Below, piece after piece: positions 7,913 through 16,123 of a DNA stretch of 64,000 nucleotides (the stretch's first letter is position 1; each line of letters begins with the position of its first letter). The translations under genes were made by a program, and so were the position numbers. The notes under the pieces were generated by a model, which did no database searches, was not told the DNA's origin, and was given only the letters and a program-made list of their open reading frames with translations. Location of the stretch: NCBI GenBank assembly GCA_014960805.1, contig CP063163.1, forward strand, positions 2,622,001 to 2,686,000. The letters are read 5' to 3'. The stretch comes from Cytobacillus suaedae (GTDB taxonomy: Bacteria > Bacillota > Bacilli > Bacillales > Bacillaceae_L).

Positions 7913-8053
7913 CTAATACTCACCCCAATATAGAAAGCCCAAAAGGAAGAAAATAGATGTGATCAACCTTAGTGCTTTAGGTAATTTCTTATAAAAAATG
8001 ATAAATAATAAACCTATTAGTATATGAAAAATTACAAACAGAGAAATATCCAT
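7913..8053 (-). CDS. Small two-helix membrane protein, 46 aa
   Basis: Starting at ATG 8053, 11 bp after the ASCH gene stop, it encodes LFVIFHILIGLLFIIFYKK and a second hydrophobic segment (LITSIFFLLGFLYWGEY). The ribosome site GGTGAAG is moderate. It is probably part of the ASCH operon. Function unknown. Confidence 0.5.
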   Translation of the reverse strand: MDISLFVIFHILIGLLFIIFYKKLPKALRLITSIFFLLGFLYWGEY

Positions 8054-8064
8054 CAACTTCACCG

Positions 8065-8391
8065 CTAACTATCTTTTACGTATTTTATTGTAATAGCCAA
8101 TGCTCCCCACTCTTGTTCTTGCTCAGTTGTGTATATTTCATACGTTCCCTCTACCATTTCTTTCATCGTCCAACCTTCACAACCAAAATGTTTAAAAGGG
8201 ATATCCTCATACATCGCTTGAAACGTATCGTATATTTTCAATTCTGATACCTTTACTTGTAATGTTTCATCTTGATCTGGAACTCTAATAAATTGAATAG
8301 TATCGCCAACTTTAATTTCTCTTCTTTTTTCATCGTTTAAGCGTACTTCAATAACTTTCCTACCTTCTTTTCGATGTAAAATACTCTCCAT
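8065..8391 (-). CDS. ASCH domain protein
   Basis: This 108-residue cytoplasmic protein shows the ASCH layout: an N-terminal basic stretch leading to EVRLNDEKRREIKVGDTIQF, then LQVKVSELKIYDTFQAMYED and a late beta-strand ALAITIKYV. ASCH is a PUA-like fold thought to bind RNA; some members hydrolyse modified nucleosides such as N4-acetylcytidine, but no specific activity can be assigned here. It follows the GNAT gene by 18 bp in the same direction. Confidence 0.75.
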   Translation of the reverse strand: MESILHRKEGRKVIEVRLNDEKRREIKVGDTIQFIRVPDQDETLQVKVSELKIYDTFQAMYEDIPFKHFGCEGWTMKEMVEGTYEIYTTEQEQEWGALAITIKYVKDS

Positions 8392-8409
8392 ACAAACCCA
8401 TTCTATGTA

Positions 8410-9027
8410 TCATTCATAACACTCCCGTGTAACCACTAATCCTGTTTCCTCAAGTACTTCTCTTTTTGCTTGATATTCTTTCTTTAATATCGAATACACA
8501 GCCATATCTCTAAACTTACCCTTAATAAAATATTCATCTTTCATAACACCTTCTAAAGTCATTCCAAGCTTTTGCAATACTCTTGCTGATTGTATATTTT
8601 CCACCATACACGGTGCCTTAATTTTATTCAAACTCATTTTATCAAAGCCAAATTCAATCACTTTCTTTGCTGCTTCAGGAATTAACCCTTTCCCCCAATA
8701 CTCCTTAGACAAAATAAAGCCTATTTCCGCACGGTGATGTTGGGGAAACCAGGAAACAAAATCAATTGTACCAATCACTTTTTGATTTTCTTTTAATACG
8801 ATAGCCCAGGGAGCTAGTTTACTATCTTCATATTGTTTTAGTATGTAATTTATGAACCTATATGAATCTTCAATTGTCTTATGTGTTTCCCAAGGTACAA
8901 AATTTGAAACCTCAGGAACCGAAGAATATTCAAACATATCTTTAGCATCATCAATTGTGAATTTCCATAATAAAACTCTTTCTGTTTCTAATGTTGGTAA
9001 ATCACTAAATACATCTGAGATTCTCAA
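8410..9027 (-). CDS. GNAT N-acetyltransferase (RimJ/RimL type) with a Nudix-like tail
   Basis: The protein has 205 residues. Residues about 10-180 form a GNAT domain of the RimJ/RimL class: LETERVLLWKFTIDDAKDMF, IGTIDFVSWFPQHHRAEIGF, WGKGLIPEAAKKVIEFGF (acetyl-CoA loop) and the RVLQKLGMTLEGVMKDEYF motif. The normal family end is near YSILKKEY. After it come 19 extra residues including AKREVLEETGLVV, which reads like the core of a Nudix box (REXXEETG), so a Nudix gene fragment appears fused to the 3' end. Acceptor substrate unknown. Confidence 0.8.
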   Translation of the reverse strand: MRISDVFSDLPTLETERVLLWKFTIDDAKDMFEYSSVPEVSNFVPWETHKTIEDSYRFINYILKQYEDSKLAPWAIVLKENQKVIGTIDFVSWFPQHHRAEIGFILSKEYWGKGLIPEAAKKVIEFGFDKMSLNKIKAPCMVENIQSARVLQKLGMTLEGVMKDEYFIKGKFRDMAVYSILKKEYQAKREVLEETGLVVTRECYE

Positions 9028-9123
9028 TTAAGTAATCCCCCTTTACTATTGTTTTTCGTTCCTATTCTGTATAAATACTTCGACAAGAAAATGGGGATAA
9101 CCTTTATATAGTTATCGCCCGTT

Positions 9124-9402
9124 TTAACTCAATATATATTTATCCAAAATGATACTTCCGTTTAATAACAATAGGGCCAAAAATGCAAGGAAAAAAAGAA
9201 ACGTATCTCTCTTCTGACTTGTTGACTTAAAATGTAGAATACTATTTAATGCTAAGAAAAATCCTGTAATCGCACACATTATATAGGCACTACCTAATCC
9301 ACTAAAGTTATTGAATCCTTTAAGAATAAAATATAGTCATTCTACTATTGCTATAATCATTAATACCATTGCAAGAAAATATAATGCTGGCCATTTTTTC
9401 AT
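9124..9402 (-). pseudogene. Membrane protein gene with one nonsense codon
   Basis: ATG 9402 is preceded by CCGGAGGGC. The frame encodes a hydrophobic helix (WPALYFLAMVLMIIAIVE), then TGA at codon 22 (9337-9339), then continues in the same frame to TAA at 9124 with two more helices (SAYIMCAITGFFLALNSI and LFFLAFLALLLLNGSIIL). A single point mutation, for example from TGG, explains the break; sequencing error is also possible. Three or four helices over 92 codons; function unknown. Confidence 0.6.
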
Positions 9403-9449
9403 AGTGCCCTCCGGTCCTTTAACTTACTACCTATATCATTCTTAATCTA

Positions 9450-9968
9450 TTAATTGAAATATTCATAAAGGTTCTTTGTGTTATTAATAACTTCTATCTT
9501 ATTTTTATGCAGCCCATATTTGTTGAAAAAATTAACCTTTCCAACTTCTTCAAAATGTCGGTTCCATTTAAACATTTTTAAAAAAATTTCTAAAGTTGGT
9601 TTATAATTTGATTTTTCCAATCGTAGTTTTTGTTTTATAAACCTCATTATGATTCGATAGGTTCTTATTTGATAGTTTGGATCTAAAAAGATGATCAAAT
9701 CTGCATCTTGAAAACAATTGCTTACCCAATCCTCATTATGTACACCTTCAACAATCCAACTTTCAGATTGAATTATACTATTTAGATACTCTTCTCTTTC
9801 TACTTCAGTTCTTCTTATATCCCCAGACTTATTCCTTATCCAAGCTACATTATCCAACTCATAATGCGGTATATCTAACCTTTTAGATAATTCTTTGGCT
9901 AGCGTTGTTTTACCACTTCCTACTGAGCCAATAATATGTATTCTTTTAGGTATTGTTTTTTCCACCAA
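9450..9968 (-). CDS. P-loop NTPase, adenylate kinase-like (FlaR-type)
   Basis: This 172-residue protein has a Walker A motif IIGSVGSGKTTLAKEL near residues 12-27, followed by the kinase-like element HYELDNVAWI, a lid-like region and EGVHNEDWV, ending in a Walker B-like LIIFLDPN. It matches the small 'topology modulation protein' (FlaR-like) class of nucleotide-kinase-fold proteins. The true substrate of that class is not established. It stands alone after the broken gene at 9402. Confidence 0.75.
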   Translation of the reverse strand: MVEKTIPKRIHIIGSVGSGKTTLAKELSKRLDIPHYELDNVAWIRNKSGDIRRTEVEREEYLNSIIQSESWIVEGVHNEDWVSNCFQDADLIIFLDPNYQIRTYRIIMRFIKQKLRLEKSNYKPTLEIFLKMFKWNRHFEEVGKVNFFNKYGLHKNKIEVINNTKNLYEYFN

Positions 9969-10084
9969 ATCACCTAATCCCTTTTATTTTTATCTAAATG
10001 CATATTCTATAAAGGGCTAGGAGTTTCCTCTTATAAAGATAATCTTCTTAGACATATATGCCACACTAGTACAATGCGTTCTAT

Positions 10085-10112
10085 AAAAAAGAGCATTTCT
10101 TGATAAATGCAC
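10085..10112 (-). terminator. Intrinsic terminator of the lipoprotein gene at 10168
   Basis: GCATTT (10093-10098) pairs with AAATGC (10105-10110), with flanking A-T pairs. On the minus strand the stem is followed by six T. Confidence 0.65.
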
Positions 10113-10167
10113 TGTTCATATTTTAAGCGATTGTACATTCGTACTCGTTTGTTATAAAAGAAATGTT

Positions 10168-10821
10168 TTAGTCTCCTGGCATATACCCAATTACTCTATC
10201 TGTATCAGCATCAACAAGTACTATTGGAGTACCAACAACAGTGTTCTCTTTATCTTCAAAAGAGACTGAAAATACCTCTTTCCCCTCATAACTCTTATCT
10301 ACTAACTCATAGTCATCGTTGACTAACACTTTAGTGACTGATGCTTTTCCCCATTCATCATTAGCCCTATCATTCCAACCTTTTTCTTTTAGGAAGTTCC
10401 AAGCAATTTCCTTAATACTCAAATGACTACTTGCAAAAATCTCGTTGATTACACTAAAAGAACTTGCAGATAAAGAATAAAACATATGTGTATCCTCTGT
10501 ATTCATAATTGTTCCAGATGAATCATCAATCCAAAGAAAATGTGCTTCCTCCCCAATCACAATTTTAAACTGGGGATCTGACATATTAGCAATACCAGGT
10601 TGTATTTCAGCAGAGCATACTGCTTTATTAACTAATTCAATTGTCTTTGTATCCTTAATAACTAACGTTTCAAAATTGCTATCCATTGGATAAATCGTTA
10701 TTTTTTCTATTAGTTCGGTGTGAACTTGTGAATTTTCATTATTCACTTCTGATTTCTGCTGGCACCCAAACGAACTAATTAATATAAAAAATATAGATAA
10801 ATACAAGTATGTATTTCTCAT
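10168..10821 (-). CDS. Lipoprotein of unknown function
   Basis: A 217-residue protein with an N-terminal hydrophobic segment ending in SSFGC, a plausible lipobox (Cys20), so it should be anchored outside the membrane. The C-terminal half contains AWNFLKEKGWNDRANDEWGKASVTKVLVNDDYELVDKSYEGKEVFS split over several strands and ends VGTPIVLVDADTDRVIGYMPGD. The end looks like a small PepSY-like or beta-rich domain, but I do not recognise the family. A decayed fragment of a close relative lies at 17740-17857. It carries its own terminator. Confidence 0.6.
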   Translation of the reverse strand: MRNTYLYLSIFFILISSFGCQQKSEVNNENSQVHTELIEKITIYPMDSNFETLVIKDTKTIELVNKAVCSAEIQPGIANMSDPQFKIVIGEEAHFLWIDDSSGTIMNTEDTHMFYSLSASSFSVINEIFASSHLSIKEIAWNFLKEKGWNDRANDEWGKASVTKVLVNDDYELVDKSYEGKEVFSVSFEDKENTVVGTPIVLVDADTDRVIGYMPGD

Positions 10822-11002
10822 AGTCGAATCCCCTCTTATCCATCTTAATAACTTAGACGAACAAATTCCTGTAACGTTTCAAATCTCAAGGGATATTTCG
10901 ACTGGTCTCATTAAACCTACCTACCTGAAAAACGAGTTGATGACTTAGACAACAATCAATCACTAACCGAAAAGCAACCATCTTAAATTGTCCTATTTTT
11001 TC

Positions 11003-11188
11003 TTAATGATCATTATCTTTAGTTTCTTTTAACTTACGGTTTTGCTTTTCATTGAATAACGTCATTAATGTCACGGAAAGACCTATCAATATATATTTCA
11101 CTAGTCCTTTTTCAACAAAAGAATCAATTATCCACATGACAATCATCAATGAAACAATACTTAACATAATTCTGATTGCTACCTTCAT
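11003..11188 (-). CDS. Small membrane protein, 61 aa
   Basis: It encodes two hydrophobic segments (IRIMLSIVSLMIVMWIIDSF and YILIGLSVTLMTLFNE) and a charged tail (KQNRKLKETKDNDH). Its ATG overlaps the TAA of the upstream Nudix gene, so the two are probably translationally coupled. Function unknown. Confidence 0.6.
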   Translation of the reverse strand: MKVAIRIMLSIVSLMIVMWIIDSFVEKGLVKYILIGLSVTLMTLFNEKQNRKLKETKDNDH

Positions 11189-11616
11189 TTATATTCTCCT
11201 CTTATTATCTCATCGTTGTTAAGGCAGGCTAGAAGTTGCTCCATGTCTTCAGGATAAACATGTGAAACTGTTTTCAATACTGATGAGGACATCCATTTTG
11301 TCTCAACAATTGTCTTATCAGGGTCATCTATTCCGTTACTCTCCCCTACCTTTTTCACTTTAAAATAATATGTCTTAACATCTATATCATTAATAACAGT
11401 TTCTTTAATGAATAACTTTTCTATTATATCTACTTCATACCCTGTTTCTTCTCTCACTTCCCTTACACAACATTGTTCTGGGGTTTCACCATCTTCTATT
11501 CCACCTGAGGGTATTGCCCAAGAGTAAGAATTTTCACCTCTTACCATCAAAATCTCTTTTTTTTCATTTATACATACTGCAGCAGAACCCTTCCATTCTC
11601 TCAATCTATTACACAT
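11185..11616 (-). CDS. Nudix hydrolase
   Basis: The protein has 143 residues. An intact Nudix box (GGIEDGETPEQ...REVREETGYEV) follows the substrate-proximal sequence RGENSYSWAIPSG. Stop and next start overlap (TAAATG), placing it in a bicistronic unit with the 61-residue membrane protein. A role in nucleotide-derivative clean-up is inferred from the family; the substrate is not known. Confidence 0.85.
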   Translation of the reverse strand: MCNRLREWKGSAAVCINEKKEILMVRGENSYSWAIPSGGIEDGETPEQCCVREVREETGYEVDIIEKLFIKETVINDIDVKTYYFKVKKVGESNGIDDPDKTIVETKWMSSSVLKTVSHVYPEDMEQLLACLNNDEIIRGEYK

Positions 11617-11719
11617 CCCTTATTAATTCACAACGACTTTCATAATATTTATTTTTTTGCAAAGACAGTCCCTAGACCTTCTGAATAGGACCAATTAAAT
11701 GTTTTGTCCGTAATGACTT

Positions 11720-12316
11720 TTAATTAGTGAAATCGTCAATAATCTCTATTACTTTTACTTCTATTTCTCCATTAATTAAAAGCTCAGGAAGCTCGTTATG
11801 AACATTACCTTTCCAATACTCTCTTGCCTGTTCAATTTTTCGAGCGAAAGGAACTCCATCTTCCTTCGGCAATAGGTTTGCATCACCTACAAAAGAATTT
11901 CCATAAACACGTAATTTTACAATCTGTAAAACTTTCCGATTGTAAGAATCAAATATGCCTTTCCATTTCAGTGCGTCTTCGTAGCTTTTAGCTGCGTATA
12001 GGCATGACAATCTTGAAGGATATTCAGGATACTCTTGAAGTCTTACCATTTCTACTATTACTTCCCGAATAACTCTTACTGTCTGACCAACATATTTAAT
12101 AACTACATCTGCATTTTCATGATTAAGATTTAAGCCCTCTTCAGTATAATGATTGTACATAATACGAAAGAAGTCCTCTCCTTTGGAATTGTATTGTTCT
12201 TTTTCAAAAAAGAAGCTGTATAAGGTATTCTTTTGATCCTTATCAAAAGTGATTACTTGACCAAGAGTCAATTAACTTCTTGTTACAATATGATAAACAT
12301 ACAATTCTTTCTCCAT
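11720..12316 (-). pseudogene. DUF2441 family gene with early nonsense codon (or TTG restart)
   Basis: ATG 12316 has GGAGG in front and encodes MEKELYVYHIVTR, the normal family N-terminus. TAA at codon 15 (12272-12274) interrupts it. The frame continues from TTG 12271 as [18 protein letters not shown] and onward through 183 residues, including [20 protein letters not shown] and LPKEDGVPF, as in DUF2441 proteins. Either the gene is inactive or translation restarts at the TTG, giving a protein short by 15 residues. No good ribosome site precedes that TTG. Function of the family unknown. Confidence 0.65.
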
Positions 12317-12352
12317 TATTTCCTCCAAAAGTGTCTGGTTTAAATTCTTTTA

Positions 12353-12389
12353 TACTATAAAAGAAAGCTAATCTCCTTCAAGATTAGCT
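12353..12389 (-). terminator. Intrinsic terminator of the gene at 12503
   Basis: AGCTAATC (12366-12373) pairs with GATTAGCT (12382-12389). On the minus strand the stem is followed by TTTCTTTTAT. Confidence 0.6.
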
Positions 12390-12502
12390 CCAATTAGCCT
12401 TTTATAGCTCTAGTTAAAATTATGTAGGTTATTTACTAATACACTATCAGCTATTTTTTTATTAGAATAGTAACCATTACTATTAGCTTTTGTTAATTAT
12501 TC

Positions 12503-13243
12503 TTAGGAAGGTTCATTCAACTTATCTGCTTTAGGATCTATTCTTGTTTTTCTGTCTATTTTAATACATTCTAATTGATCGTTAGTTAATAGAGTCTCAA
12601 TTAGCTCTTTGCTTCCACCTATTATGGAGAAATTGCAATCATAATCTGTATGTATACACCAACTTCTATTCTCTGACCACCAATAAGTAGGTGAACCCAA
12701 TCCGCCTAAGTCTCCACTATCATATAACTTAGTAACATCTTCGAGTTTTCCATAATATAAATGTCCATTTGCACAAATTCCTTCAATTTTGTTAACGGTT
12801 TTTAATAAATCGTAATGAAAGTAACACCTCTCTCCTTTCATAAAGCCAGACAAAACAGAAATGAGTTCATTAACGGTTCCCTTGTCCATACTTCCTTCAT
12901 CTGAAAGAACTAAGTATCGTGGATATCCTCCCAATGAGTGAAATATTGTAGAACTACTAATTTCCTTTGTAAATTGAAGTTTGTACCTTTTGGCTAGGTC
13001 CTTTAACATTAATCTTTCACCATATTTAAACTGGATAGAATCATTTGGGTCACACTGACTCCACAGTAAATTCTCGTCTTGAATATTCATATCACGATAA
13101 ATCGGATGGATAATTTTACAATAGTGTTCATACCTATGTGGAATTAAATTTGAAACAAAGCAACCGCTCCAATTCTCTAAATCTATACGCTCTGTTTCTT
13201 CTTGAATCCATTTAAATTGTTTAAAATCATCTAGTCGATTCAC
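12503..13243 (-). CDS. Uncharacterised protein, about 246 aa
   Basis: The protein is not recognised. It is soluble and rich in aromatic residues and cysteines (SGCFVSNLIPHRYEHYCKII, ERCYFHYDLL, PTYWWSENRSWCIHTDYDC). The IP-HRYEHYCKIIHPIY block recalls a group of unassigned Firmicutes and actinobacterial proteins. GTG 13243, shortly after GGGGTGAAGG, is preferred; an in-frame ATG at 13294 lies inside the upstream gene and has no ribosome site. It follows the 104-residue gene closely, so the two are probably cotranscribed. Confidence 0.5.
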   Translation of the reverse strand: MNRLDDFKQFKWIQEETERIDLENWSGCFVSNLIPHRYEHYCKIIHPIYRDMNIQDENLLWSQCDPNDSIQFKYGERLMLKDLAKRYKLQFTKEISSSTIFHSLGGYPRYLVLSDEGSMDKGTVNELISVLSGFMKGERCYFHYDLLKTVNKIEGICANGHLYYGKLEDVTKLYDSGDLGGLGSPTYWWSENRSWCIHTDYDCNFSIIGGSKELIETLLTNDQLECIKIDRKTRIDPKADKLNEPS

Positions 13244-13272
13244 ACCTTCACCCCACCCAATTAAAACAAATA

Positions 13273-13587
13273 TTACTCCAAAAAATCCTTCCATATTGAA
13301 TCGTCAAATTGGCCACCTGTGACCTTAAAAAAATGCCCCATAACCCCTAAATGGACTATCCCATATTCATCTACTGTGAACTCTGGTGCTGTTGCATAAA
13401 TTGAAAATAAGTAAAAATCAGCCTTTGCTATTCGTACATTTTCAGGTATTGGAATACCAGTTCGTGCTTCATCAAACTTTATATAATCTTCTTTTGTTGG
13501 ATTAGTTATTGTGGAAAAAATTATAATAATTAATAAAATGCTAAAGGAAATGACCAACTTCTTTAATCTCCGAGGCTCTATTCTCAT
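13273..13587 (-). CDS. Small exported/anchored protein, DUF4359-like
   Basis: 104 residues: a basic start, one transmembrane helix (LVISFSILLIIIIFSTITNP), then an extracytoplasmic domain with PTKEDYIKFDEARTG, FYLFSIYATAPEF and HLGVMGHFFKV. The pattern (TNP-KEDYI, FxxFSxY, LGxxGxFF) recalls DUF4359; assignment is by eye. Cotranscribed with the gene at 12503. Confidence 0.55.
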   Translation of the reverse strand: MRIEPRRLKKLVISFSILLIIIIFSTITNPTKEDYIKFDEARTGIPIPENVRIAKADFYLFSIYATAPEFTVDEYGIVHLGVMGHFFKVTGGQFDDSIWKDFLE

Positions 13588-13628
13588 ATTCTCCCCCTAT
13601 ATTTTTGTACAGGCTATTCACTCTACTA

Positions 13629-13775
13629 TCAATTCTTTATATTTGCTATGAACTCACCTATATTAACACCCAGTTCGTAAGATCCATACCAAATCCAGAC
13701 CGTGATTAATATAGCTGTAAGGACTGGATTCTGTTCTATTACTTTTTTAAGTTCTTTTGAAAAAGAATCAACCAT
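13629..13775 (-). CDS. Small single-helix protein, 48 aa
   Basis: ATG 13775 with AAAGGGAG upstream encodes an amphipathic lead (DSFSKELKKVIEQNP), one hydrophobic helix (VLTAILITVWIWYGSYELG) and the end VNIGEFIANIKN with spaced glycines. Size and layout fit either a small membrane regulator or a bacteriocin-like peptide. No transporter or modification gene adjoins it, so no role is assigned. Confidence 0.55.
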   Translation of the reverse strand: MVDSFSKELKKVIEQNPVLTAILITVWIWYGSYELGVNIGEFIANIKN

Positions 13776-13834
13776 CTTGACAACTCCCTTTTAGATTAAT
13801 AGATTTCCATTACCCCAATTTATTTACATCTTGG

Positions 13835-14251
13835 TTACATGTTAAATTTCTTGTAATTGTACTTAATAACAAGATACATTATAGAGCCGTAAAAACTACC
13901 TGCAATTACCATAGCTGATATAATTGTAGAGATAAACAATGCTGTATCGCCCCAATATTCAAAAGCTGTAAATACACCGAACGGGAACCCAAAAAGAAGA
14001 ATTCCATAAACAAATATGAATCTCCATACTCCCTTTTGGAGCATTTTTGCATGTTTCGCTTTAACTTCTTCTATCGTTTTTCTTCCTTCTCTCAAGATAA
14101 AGGGCAAACCTCCGATCAGAACAATACATATTACCCAAAATTTAGAAGGTAATATACCTAGTAATAAACCTATAAGTAGAATAATTCCAAATACTCCCAA
14201 AATCCACGAAGTTAATTTCGTCTCTTTTTGATGCTGTTTTGTTGTTTTCAA
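13835..14251 (-). CDS. Four-helix membrane protein
   Basis: 138 residues with four predicted transmembrane segments in two pairs (SWILGVFGIILLIGLLLG / FWVICIVLIGGLPFIL and WRFIFVYGILLFGFPFG / ALFISTIISAMVIAGSFYG) joined by the charged loop REGRKTIEEVKAKHAKMLQ. TTG 14251 lies 8 nt from AGGAGG; the GTG three codons earlier overlaps that site. Family not recognised. Confidence 0.6.
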   Translation of the reverse strand: MKTTKQHQKETKLTSWILGVFGIILLIGLLLGILPSKFWVICIVLIGGLPFILREGRKTIEEVKAKHAKMLQKGVWRFIFVYGILLFGFPFGVFTAFEYWGDTALFISTIISAMVIAGSFYGSIMYLVIKYNYKKFNM

Positions 14252-14280
14252 GAAAAACACCTCCTCTAACTTTAGTTTTC

Positions 14281-14679
14281 TTATACTTTTAGATATAAAG
14301 CTTCAATAACCTTTGAAACATGTAAGTCCTCTCGAACATTAGTAATCAAACGCCATTTAACTTCCTTTAATTCTTGATGGTCCATGGGCAGCTCCGGATC
14401 GTAACCTAATGTGGGTATTGATTCTTTCTCCACCTCTTCAACCAGGAAACACTTTTCAATACCGCATTCATATGTACCAGTAAATAATTCTTTAACTACT
14501 TTCACCTTTAAATTAACTTCTTCTTGAACTTCACGTACAACAGGGTCTTCAAATGTTTCTCCAGCTTCTAACCCACCACCAGGTAAAGTCCAAAAGTCTT
14601 TTGAACCAGTGACTACGTGTACCATTAAAATGGAATCACCTTTAATTAATGCTGCAAACGCTCTAGGTCTATTGTTCAT
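14281..14679 (-). CDS. Nudix hydrolase with altered box
   Basis: A 132-residue Nudix-fold protein: FWTLPGGGLEAGETFEDPV then REVQEEVNL. The REXXEE glutamates that bind Mg2+ are present, but the Gly that normally follows the box is Asn. The C-terminal part (DHQELKEVKWRLI) is typical of the superfamily. Probably active, substrate unknown. It lies 21 bp upstream of the membrane protein at 13835, in the same direction. Confidence 0.8.
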   Translation of the reverse strand: MNNRPRAFAALIKGDSILMVHVVTGSKDFWTLPGGGLEAGETFEDPVVREVQEEVNLKVKVVKELFTGTYECGIEKCFLVEEVEKESIPTLGYDPELPMDHQELKEVKWRLITNVREDLHVSKVIEALYLKV

Positions 14680-14790
14680 AGTTCTCCCCTATATATTCGA
14701 TTACTATTATTATAGTTTAATAAAATGGTTTAAATATATTTATCCTTCTATAATCAAAGGTGCTGTTAAGTAACGTAACTAAATTTAAGA

Positions 14791-15522
14791 TTACTTCTTA
14801 CAAGAAAATAATAATACGACTGGGATTCTTAGTCTTCGTGCAAACTCTTCTTCATTACTAAAATGTTCACGCATAGGCATTCCTTCACGCAAATCACTGA
14901 CTGTAAAGCCGGCTTTAGTAAGCGCTGTAAAATAACTTTCTATAGTTCGGTGGTATTTTACGACTGTTTTATTTATCCAAGGTTCTTTTCTTTCTCCTTC
15001 GATAAAATAATCATCAACTATCCAGTTCTCCCTCTTTTCACCTGATTGTTTACTGAGAAACGATGAAGTAGTAAGGGGATGTTGTACACTAAATAAAAAT
15101 CTTCCTTCGTCTTTTAACGTTTTATGTACACTGTTAAACAGTAACTGAATATCTGAAACATAGTGGATTGCAAACCTGGAAGTTACAACATCAAACTTGT
15201 TTATTGGGTAACTATATGATTCCACTTTCTCATGGAGGATCCTTGCGTTTTGATTAAATAGATTAAGTTTAGAGGCAGTTACCATTTGTTCAGATCCTTC
15301 TACACCTATGTATGAATTTGCACCCTGATTTAGTAATTCCTTTCCAAAAGAAGCATCACCACAACCTAAATCTAATATATCTTTATTTTGAAAATCTCCT
15401 AAAAGTTCAAAAATAATAGGACCTTCAATTGCATTGTTAGGACTATCCTTTCTTGATCTCCTCTTCATATAATTCGAAAGAAAATCCTTCTGATCATATA
15501 CCTCTGGTCCCCTATACTCCAT
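14791..15522 (-). CDS. Class I SAM-dependent methyltransferase
   Basis: 243 residues. Motif I is DILDLGCGDASFGKEL, followed by the acidic end of strand 2 (YIGVEGSEQM), motif post-I and the DVVTSRFAIHYVSDI region. This is the UbiE/Methyltransf_11 style of small-molecule methyltransferase. No neighbouring pathway genes indicate the acceptor. The N-terminus (RGPEVYDQKDFLSNYMKRR) suggests the start shown. Confidence 0.8.
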   Translation of the reverse strand: MEYRGPEVYDQKDFLSNYMKRRSRKDSPNNAIEGPIIFELLGDFQNKDILDLGCGDASFGKELLNQGANSYIGVEGSEQMVTASKLNLFNQNARILHEKVESYSYPINKFDVVTSRFAIHYVSDIQLLFNSVHKTLKDEGRFLFSVQHPLTTSSFLSKQSGEKRENWIVDDYFIEGERKEPWINKTVVKYHRTIESYFTALTKAGFTVSDLREGMPMREHFSNEEEFARRLRIPVVLLFSCKK

Positions 15523-15898
15523 TAGCTACATAGCCCCTTTCAAAACTCCCACTTTCACAATAATGATTCTCATTGTAAATTTTACCATAATTATTTTATA
15601 AAACAGAAGAGCGCAAATAAGAAAAGTCCTCAGTCCAATTAGCAAGACACATTCTAATATTCTAAAGAAAACCAATCAGCTAAGATAACGCTAATTATTA
15701 ATTATATTGAATATCCAGATAAATAGTAAAAACTTCCTGATGTCTTGAATTTATATATAACCTTACATCTCTTTCCTCCGTATTAATAATCATCACACAT
15801 AGTATCACTATAACTGACAATACTAATAGTAAGACTTTATTGTCTAAAGTTCATATACATTAACTTCTAAATAGCTATCAATTAAAGGAGATGACATA
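15523..15898. other. Intergenic gap without identifiable content
   Basis: About 375 bp of A+T-rich sequence lies between divergent genes. It must hold the promoters of the methyltransferase (minus) and the 74-residue gene (plus), but no box is clear enough to name. No coding remnant or repeat was seen. Confidence 0.5.
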
Positions 15899-16123
15899 AT
15901 GAAAAATATAGCTAACATTGTTCATATAGGTGAGTTGATAGCAGTCTCAAAGGTCTTTCAATTAAACCCTTTTCGAATGGTAACATTAATAGAAGAAGGT
16001 CTAATGGAAGTATTCCAAGACAAAGAATCCTTTATAGAAAAATACGGAAATAAAGATACATATGACGAATTGGATGATTGGTGTGAGTTAAATAATGGGA
16101 AAATTTTTACTAAACCTAAATAG
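15899..16123 (+). CDS. Small acidic protein, 74 aa
   Basis: It starts at ATG with AAAGGAGATG upstream. The product is soluble, begins NIANIVHIGELIAVSKVFQL and ends with an acidic segment (KDTYDELDDWCELNNG). No domain recognised. It is one of few plus-strand genes in this stretch and converges with the membrane protein gene at 16124, the two stops being adjacent. Confidence 0.55.
   Translation: MKNIANIVHIGELIAVSKVFQLNPFRMVTLIEEGLMEVFQDKESFIEKYGNKDTYDELDDWCELNNGKIFTKPK

Noticed and set aside
10930-10985. Short plus-strand peptide-like frame (LPEKRVDDLDNNQSLTEKQ)
   Set aside because: Only about 23 codons, stop codon just upstream, no start or ribosome site; could be a remnant but unsupported.
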